This document shows positions 57,003 through 64,000 of a DNA stretch of 64,000 nt, piece after piece. A program made the translations under genes and the position numbers. The notes under the pieces were generated by a model that did not search any database, was not told the origin of the DNA, and saw nothing but the letters and a program-made list of their open reading frames with translations. The stretch spans positions 34,957,054 through 35,021,053 of the forward strand of contig NC_090282.1 in NCBI RefSeq assembly GCF_037392515.1, in the 5' to 3' direction. The DNA is from Haliotis asinina. Taxonomy: Eukaryota > Mollusca > Gastropoda > Lepetellida > Haliotidae. Positions within the stretch are counted from its first letter, which is position 1. Every line of letters starts with the position of its first letter.

Positions 57003-58877
57003 ATAAGATGTACTCGATTAGATGTGTGAATGATTTTTTAGTGCAACAAACTATTGAATAATAGGGCTGTTGTACTTTTTCACAAGAAAGCCCAAATCAA
57101 CACACGCACACGGACAGTAACAGACACACATAATAACTTTCAAGTTATTTGGACACTACTGGTTGCCGAATATGCCATACATTACTAAATTACTTCCACC
57201 CGTTCGTTAAATTAACCAAACTGAATTAATCATGACACTTATTAGCTATTCACTGATATGTCAAGGCCAATCACTGCCGTCAATCGTGTTTTTATACGGC
57301 AGTACCAAACAGATGTTTTCTCACAACTGACTGTATCATTCATTAATTCATTCATTCATTGTGAAATACCATGAGAGAGAATACCGGGATTGTACTTTTC
57401 GGAAGTGAGCACGCGTGATACTGATGTATTGGTAAGAACTGTTACACGGCGATAACTGATCGCATTGAAATTGAGAAGACTATTTTTATGATAGATGTAA
57501 CAAGTACGATGGATTTTCTGCTGTTAAGTTACGGATTCGGGCAGACACATGATCGCCTACATTTTCTTTAAACATGAAATCAGAACTTCAGTTTGAAATC
57601 CGATCTTCAGACTATTAATGTACATGATTAACTTGATGTCAGTCTAAAAAGCGTTCATTTGGTGTTCAAAACGTAAGTAAAGTTAAATGTTGTGTAGGTG
57701 ATAAACACTGCTCTCAGTATCCAGAATATGAAAGGTACAGTTTGATTGTAGGAATACATTTTGACGGTTACATGATGTACGCAACAGATATTTAGATAAA
57801 TAGAATTTATTTCAATAAAAACAAGTTTACATAGGTGTAATATTAAACAGTGAACTGATGACTTTACTGATTAATATATTAATTGTATAAACACACATAT
57901 TACCCCAAGTCTATCACATGTAGAGACACCCACACTGAACACAAAACATGTCAACACCGCGGGGATGGACCAAATAGGCAAGTTGTTGTCTACGACATTC
58001 AGAACTTTCCGTCACATCTAAGTATCATACCTAAGAAAATGCTCAAAGATTACATCACCAAAAGGATGAGAAATTCCCTCAGTGAAGATTAGGGTAATCG
58101 TAGGTGCAAGCCGAATGTCTTCTTTGCAGTGTCACTTCTAAGCGTTCTAATCTGCACAAAGCTTTTCTTTTTTGCACATGTTAACTAGATACATGGACAT
58201 AAACACCATAAAAGGTCCTGGAATAAATTAACAATCTTCATGGAAGGCAACTAGGTATACCATCGCGTCCTCTTTACCAGTAGTGACAACTGATATTGAA
58301 TTAGATGTGACGTAAATCACACACCTTACTGATAAAGAACTACTTTTGATATAGTTACATGAAGGTGACATCAAATAAGAAAGATCCAGAATTATTTGGA
58401 ATACCTGAACGAAACAGAGGTGTTAATGGCTTACCATGATATAAATGGCACCCTGTCCATGTAGCAAAGTAAAGCTATAGTCTACACGGACAGTTTAATA
58501 AACTGTGAAATGTGAAAAAATACCAATGCTACAAAATTCTTTGTAAATGTGTGGAGTCAAAATCTAAACAGGATTTGTGAAAAAAATCCTTTAAAGAGTG
58601 GAATCTAGAAGTAATAACGAATGTAGAGTGAGGTATCTATCGTGTATTTCAAATGAAAATATAACATGAGTGGTATATAAGACACCCATCAGTTGGCATG
58701 TTATAGTGATACTATACACCCCAGGATGACTGAGATATTTCCTGTCGATTTAACTAGTTTATGTTGGAAATGTGGTTGTATAAAAGGCGAAACTATACTC
58801 CAGAAAGTAGGATAATTAAGTTGAGTCAAAATCCTTTTCTACTGTTGAGCATAAGCCAGGTTTGATGTATTAACGGT

Positions 58878-59205
58878 TAGGGCTGGGACGGGTCCAAATT
58901 TTATACCCGAGTACCCAACAGCCGTTACCCTACCTACCCGGATAATCGTTATCTGAATTCCTGACACCAAATTAACAAAAAACTGCGAATATATTCTTCA
59001 CATCTAGGGCTAAAATTTCGAGTTCTTACGATGTATTATATTCAAAAGAAGTGACTGTAAATTATGTCTAAATCTTCAAAGACAACACTTTAAACATGAA
59101 AGAATAACTTAGTACATTGTTTAATCTATTAATCATGATCATAAGGGTGTGGGTATTGAGAAGGGTACCCGAGTCCAACTCATTAGCCCACCCGTCCCGG
59201 CCCTA
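58878..59205. repeat. hAT-like MITE
   Basis: Terminal inverted repeats TAGGGCTGGGACGGGT and TAGGGCCGGGACGGGT (inverted), one mismatch in 16, enclosing about 300 AT-rich bp with no transposase. The end sequence resembles hAT-superfamily ends. I could not see a convincing 8-bp target duplication. Confidence 0.65.
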
Positions 59206-59272
59206 TATCACCGGTATTCCTGTTATGCAAGTAACACTCACTTATATTAGTACACTGTATATCGTAAACAAC

Positions 59273-60673
59273 CTAATCCCTAGGCAGCATTTGGTCCATG
59301 TCGGCTATTACGTAGCTAACAACCGCCCACAACGCGGAACACAAATCCATCGCGTGTGGGTCCTGAACCGTCATTGTGTCGGCGTTGCTATGGTGAAAAT
59401 AGAAATACTTGTCATTCATATTGTTGAGACTAGCACCTGGCACCCCGGCTGTGATGAAGTTGGCAACATCCCCACTATCAGCTGGCGATGTCAACGTGCT
59501 TGCGTTGATAGATTTAAGCAGATTGAGCACACCCTGCATGACAACTGTTGCAGCTTTGTTACCACTGAATCCCAGCCCCGTGGGGGTGAAGGTACCCCCG
59601 TCCGACTCCATCACAAGATCGTAGTTGCTGACGTTGCTCTTGTGTCTCTGCCAGTACTGGACTGCTCCAACATGGCCGGGTTCCTCTGCGGTCCACATTA
59701 CCAATCTCATTGTGCGTTTAGGGCGGAGTCCGAGCTGGCGGATGAGGGACAGAGCTTGCCACGAGATGAATGCCCCACCCCCGTCGTCCATCGCTCCCTG
59801 TCCGACATCCCAGCTATCCAGATGTCCGCTCACCAATACAATCTGTTCTGGGTATTTGCTGCCTATGATTTCTGCGACCGTGTTTCGAGATTTAACAGGA
59901 GGCAGATTTTTGGCCTCCATTTTCAAATTTACGACTATCTTCTCCCCTCTCTGCGACATCCTGTACATCATTTCTGCATCTTCAACTGTAATGCAGGCTG
60001 TTGGGATCTTGGTAACACTATCGTCATAAGTCTGTATCCCTGTGTGTGGGCTGTAGATAGAGAATGATGCCACGCTTCGTACTAAGGAGGCTATACCACC
60101 TACTTTCGCAGCCTCTACAGCGCCGTTCTCGCGATACGCAACAGTAATTCCATATTGCACCCAGTCTTGATTGTACACAATGATCTTTCCTTTAGCAATA
60201 TCTGCTTTCTTATGAAGCTCATCAAATGATTTCACGACAAGAACTTCAGCCGTTATCCCTTCTGGAGGCGTCGCTATGCTACTTCCTAGTCCAAGAATTG
60301 CCATTGGGTGTACCCTGGGTTGGAGCATAGTCGCCGACTCATTGCCTCTGATCCAGTGAGGGACCGTCACCTCTTCTCCGTGTACATTTTCTAGGCCATC
60401 TTCCTTCAACACATTCAGCATGTAGTCTATTGAGTTCTCGAGGTTTTGAGTACCCACCAATCTACTTCCGAATTTGTCAACAAAAGTGGCTAATCGCTCA
60501 TACGACTGGTTTTGTGATTTACCATACACCGATCTTTGAATAATTTGGTCTGCAACGCTCTGGTATGATGATATTTGTTGCATTGCACGTTGTAGGTCCA
60601 CACATGATGCCGGGCCTAAAAAAACAACACAGAAAAACACAGCTGATATCACGATACACAGTGTCGAAACCAT
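59273..60673 (-). CDS. CPQ: Carboxypeptidase Q (M28 metallopeptidase), complete, intronless
   Basis: A secreted or lysosomal zinc dipeptidase (plasma glutamate carboxypeptidase) that cleaves dipeptides with unsubstituted termini. 466 aa (human 472). The N-terminus is a signal peptide, hydrophobic to about residue 24. The M28 zinc ligands and catalytic residues are all visible: H284 and D296 (GHLDSWDVGQGAMDDGGG), E330/E331 (WTAEEPGHVGA), D358 (ESDGG) and H428 (FYFHHSNADT). Potential N-glycosylation sites include NQS, NES, NVS and NAS. The whole ORF is one uninterrupted exon, whereas the vertebrate gene has many introns. There is no poly-A tract downstream, so an old retrocopy or lineage-specific intron loss are both possible. 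Nothing suggests decay. Confidence 0.94.
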   Translation of the reverse strand: MVSTLCIVISAVFFCVVFLGPASCVDLQRAMQQISSYQSVADQIIQRSVYGKSQNQSYERLATFVDKFGSRLVGTQNLENSIDYMLNVLKEDGLENVHGEEVTVPHWIRGNESATMLQPRVHPMAILGLGSSIATPPEGITAEVLVVKSFDELHKKADIAKGKIIVYNQDWVQYGITVAYRENGAVEAAKVGGIASLVRSVASFSIYSPHTGIQTYDDSVTKIPTACITVEDAEMMYRMSQRGEKIVVNLKMEAKNLPPVKSRNTVAEIIGSKYPEQIVLVSGHLDSWDVGQGAMDDGGGAFISWQALSLIRQLGLRPKRTMRLVMWTAEEPGHVGAVQYWQRHKSNVSNYDLVMESDGGTFTPTGLGFSGNKAATVVMQGVLNLLKSINASTLTSPADSGDVANFITAGVPGASLNNMNDKYFYFHHSNADTMTVQDPHAMDLCSALWAVVSYVIADMDQMLPRD

Positions 60674-62170
60674 CGTAAACCACAGTCACATGATATTCAT
60701 GTGACCACTACAAACATGCCCGTCGGACAAGTCGGTTAATGTAAATTAGGATTGCGGAAAATAAAACGAACGACGTTCCTTACGAACAGTGCAGTGAATT
60801 TGGAAGCATCTTGACATCAGTTAACATGCCAAGGCCTCACAGTTTTCGATTTCTTTCAATCATATAATTTTAAAGTTTCTTAGAATGTGATAAAAGTTTT
60901 GATTTTTATAACTAGATGAAAATAAATCTAAACAGAATCTTATGCCTTGGAGGCGAGGTAGGTGTCGATCCACCCAATTTAATAGTACAGGCTTTCACAA
61001 CGCTCGCTTCTATCTCACAAACAACATATTTAGCACGAACTGAGGGGTCCCGTGGACATCTGTGCATGGTGACACCATCACCCGACACCTGGAAGCATTT
61101 GACGGCAACCTAACCTGTCTTTATTTACGTCCAGAAATCAGCAAATTGACGAGCTTGGAACACATTTTATATCCAACTAACTGAAAATCCTTCCTCACAT
61201 GACGTGGCTACAGTACAACATAAATATCAAAACTACTCACTAGTTGTAGTAAATGATATTTTGCATGACACAAGTTGTAACATAACAATGTCTTCCTTGG
61301 AAGCGATCGAGGTTGTGGTCGAAGTGACAATAATAATGTAAGTAGGTTTATATTAACACCCACCTCGCTTCCAAAAGTAAAATTATGATGTTATAAGCAA
61401 TGTCATGCAATATCCTATTGTCTGTCAATCAAATGCATATTTTACGACCAGTAGAAAGTAGTTTAGATTTTGTAATTCGGTGAAAACAATCCTATATAGT
61501 ATCTATTCTCAGACTTGCGAATGTTCGCGACAAAAAAAATTAAGGCTCCGCCATTTTTCAAAATCGTGGCGTGACGATCTAAAGACAGTTTGAGAAGCAA
61601 TAAGATAATGTTTCTTTTCATCACGTTAAACGATCAAAACTACTACCTACTCGTAGTTAAATATGTTTTTGAATCATGACCAAAATGATTTGGCATGACA
61701 CCGTTTGTAACAGAACGATTTATGACCATTATGACAGAAAGCGATTTTGACAGGCTCGCCTATGAAAATAAGTTGCATCTTGGAAAGTAAGTAACGCAGG
61801 TGACAAAATTAAATGGCAGTAGATTGTGAAAGCACAAAGCTTACACTTTTCAAAACAATTGTCACGATTGCAGGTTTAGCCAAACCTAGAAACAAGATAA
61901 TCTACCCCCTGAAATGTACATAAATACTACAGCAATGCAGAGGTATACCTCACATTACGTCACGGAGGAGCGCCCCTCTGGTTGAAATTTAGTTCGCTGG
62001 AGAGAATTGTGCACCGTTGACAGAAAGGTCGATTTAACGTCATTAAATGTCGAAATGAGTAGTTTTAATGACGGTGTTTTATTTCTAACGATGTCAGTAA
62101 GTGATTTATGTAGTTGTACCCACCTAGAAAATATGTGATCTTTAAAACATCCACAATATGACATGAACAT

Positions 62171-62262
62171 GTGTGAGTGTGTGTGAGAGAGTGTGTTTGT
62201 GTGTGTCTATATCCACTAACTTGGTGTGTGTGGGTGTGTGGTGTGTGTGTATGCTGGGGGTG
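62171..62262. repeat. GT-rich microsatellite
   Basis: Interrupted GTGTGT/GAGAGA runs, then GGTGGGGGTG; gives short histidine/threonine-rich spurious ORFs on the minus strand. Confidence 0.8.
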
Positions 62263-62914
62263 GGGGTGAATCGCGTGAAGGTCATTCACCACATCGTGCA
62301 TGTGAACAACTACGTTTTAGTGTAGAGTTATATTAAGGATTTAAGGATTCGCCAATTCTCACTGATTTTCAGCATTTATTTAACTCGTGACAATAATCTT
62401 TTCAACGTTACGAATTTGTTTTACAATACATCAATTCATGTTTAAACAATACCCTTAAACAGCATGGAATGGTGTTGCATAATTCAGTTTAGTGTTCTCA
62501 GAAGTAATGAAGTGGCTACATAAAATGAAAGTCTAAACTTTTGATGGGAAATATATTTTGTTAATTGTAATTTTTAGGATGTATCATTTACGGGAGAGAG
62601 TTGCGCTAAATGATACCTATTAGTTTACACCCAGCAAAGTGACAAGAAATGTTTAGTCAGACCGAGTGGTCGCTGGTCATTTCATAGTAAAAAAATCAAG
62701 ACTGACTGCAATATTTCATGCAAATACACACCGGCGTGATAACTGTAATACTATCACGAGTGTGACTGCACGTTTGAGAAAGTGGCTATGCGAGTTAACA
62801 AGCTATATACACTTTCAACATGTTCCAGGACTTTCACATACGTATGTAAGAATAAAGGTGTGCGTATAATTTAAGATTCATACACTGAATTTCAGACACG
62901 CAGGCGAAGACACG

Positions 62915-63068
62915 TTGGTGAGTTTCAGTTTTATTCAGCAATATTCCAGCAAAATCAGGGTGGGGGACACGCGAAATGAGCTTCACACATTGTATCCATG
63001 TGGGGAATCGAACTCGGGTCTCAGGCATGACGGGCGATCGCTTTAATATCTTAGCTACCCCAACACCT
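62915..63068 (-). repeat. SINE-like repeat, tRNA-headed family
   Basis: On the minus strand: GGGGTAGCTAAGATATTAAA (A box), GAGACCCGAGTTCGATTCCC (a near-perfect tRNA B box), ATGGATACAATGTGTGAAGC, and a GGAATATTGCTGAATAAAAC tail. The clearest tRNA-like head in the window. Confidence 0.8.
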
Positions 63069-64000
63069 AGAAGACACGTGATGTACAAGGTGCAATTTTC
63101 AGATACGCAAGCAAGCACGAATGAAGCGCACGCACGGTTTACGGGTAATAGAATTAAGACTCAAGATTCAAGGACAATTTAAGATTCAAGATACATCGAA
63201 TTAATGTACTAGTCAGTGACGCAGAACCTAAACCAAATGTATCCAAGACAGCCCATATAGGTGTAGAATATGTGGCATTACATCAGATTTTATTATCATG
63301 CTTTAGAAACTGTTACTTCTGTGAAATATACTGAACAGCAAAAGAAAGGCAACACTACATTTATCATGGTTTTAAATAGAAGACATAAACATGAACGTTT
63401 ACTTCTATGGAATTTCATTTTTTCGAAACTCGCTTTTCTTTTGCTGTGCAGTATATGTCTATTTCAGAGACTAGATGTTAGTCTGCTTGATGTACACATG
63501 GCAATGTTTGATCATACACCTACGCCATCACTTACTCATGCACACATTGAACTCGTGATCGTATCTGAGACTCGCATGTAGTTTTAGATTCAAGCACAAG
63601 GATGTACAGGTAATGATTTCCCATATCCGCAAGCAGCAACACTTGAAAGCATGCACACGTTTGGACATTTCTGACAAGCACAAATCTCTCTCATTCTAGT
63701 ATTTTATTTACCACAGTGACCTTATATTGGCATGGAATATTACCATTACATTGAACAGGAGGATCTACATTGATGAATAAAAAAAAACCCATGTCGTTGC
63801 ATACAATTCCCTTAACAGTTACATGGCCAATCAAAACTAAGAAGCCAAGTTTTGACGTCAATCGCAAAACGACGTAATCTATCGACAAGCATATTGATGT
63901 GGGAAGATATCATGGCTAAAATAACCAAGAAGGTGAACTGTCATAAAGCGACCTGGTCTGAATCACTGTTTGAACAATGCAGTATCTATTGATTTATCGC

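Larger units (their letters stand above)
56624..59272. other. Intergenic region between CMC1 and CPQ
   Basis: Holds the upstream region of CMC1, a hairpin element at 56971, ATTC microsatellite-like runs near 57345 and a MITE at 58878-59205. A 69-codon ORF at 57883-58092 has no recognisable family. Otherwise I see nothing. Confidence 0.5.
60674..64000. other. Gene-free region upstream of CPQ
   Basis: The first few hundred bases should contain the CPQ promoter. No further coding exon is recognisable on either strand. Two diverged copies of a roughly 90-bp stretch (61220-61310 and 61630-61720, sharing GCATGACAC...GTTTGTAACA-type sequence) suggest an old local duplication. A GT-rich stretch (62171-62262) and a SINE copy (62915) are present. 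Confidence 0.5.

Noticed and set aside
57883-58092. 69-codon ORF as a gene
   Set aside because: No family resemblance, no splice context and no supporting neighbour; kept only as a note in the region description.
59117-60067. 316-codon plus-strand ORF opposite CPQ
   Set aside because: It is the antisense shadow of the clearly conserved CPQ coding sequence.
59273-60673. CPQ as a processed pseudogene
   Set aside because: The frame is intact, all catalytic residues are present and there is no poly-A remnant; loss of introns alone is not evidence of decay.
62915-63068. A functional tRNA gene on the minus strand
   Set aside because: A and B boxes are visible, but no complete cloverleaf could be formed and the sequence continues into a SINE body.

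Overview
The window is animal nuclear DNA, most likely from a marine gastropod and plausibly an abalone (Haliotis). Its introns and intergenic spaces hold many copies of two SINE-like repeats whose tails read GCTGGAATATTGCTGAGTGC followed by runs of CACT, which I associate with Haliotis. The host genes have ordinary GT-AG introns and read best as molluscan versions of four conserved animal genes. Species is an inference; no database was searched.

Layout. (1) 1-7495: the right half of a Polinton/Maverick-type element (A), cut by the window edge. (2) 8002-27309, minus strand: the first six coding exons of DDX54, a nucleolar DEAD-box RNA helicase. A second, complete-length Polinton (B, 9084-23419) sits inside intron 3, ending 36 bp from the exon 4 acceptor. 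Element A lies downstream of exon 6, apparently in a later intron of the same gene. (3) 28409-47379, plus strand: a complete 18-exon RNGTT (mRNA capping enzyme, 592 aa), head-to-head with DDX54. Its introns hold minisatellites, SINEs, a DIRS-like fossil and a dispersed 885-bp repeat. (4) 51493-56623, minus: a complete four-exon CMC1 (107 aa, twin CX9C mitochondrial protein) with a Penelope-like retroelement in intron 3. (5) 59273-60673, minus: an intronless, intact carboxypeptidase Q (466 aa). (6) 60674-64000: no gene recognised.

The two Polintons share one gene order. From the left end of B this is: terminal inverted repeat, integrase, protein-primed DNA polymerase B, a zinc-finger/SAP-like ORF, five small proteins, packaging ATPase, major capsid protein, a coiled-coil membrane protein, an unknown virion-like protein, penton-like protein, two paralogous unknown proteins, a two-helix membrane protein, terminal inverted repeat. 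The visible part of A looks whole. B is broken, with a few breaks on the capsid side. A and B are nearly identical over long stretches but switch abruptly to strongly diverged blocks inside three genes, which is the most interesting pattern here. All three visible termini carry the same 27-bp palindrome exactly 50 bp from the end.

The host genes make functional sense: DDX54 acts in rRNA processing and transcription co-regulation, RNGTT caps RNA polymerase II transcripts, CMC1 serves cytochrome oxidase assembly, and CPQ is a secreted or lysosomal dipeptidase. The very long ORFs at 30.1-31.0 kb and 45.0-46.4 kb are artefacts of tandem repeats, not proteins.
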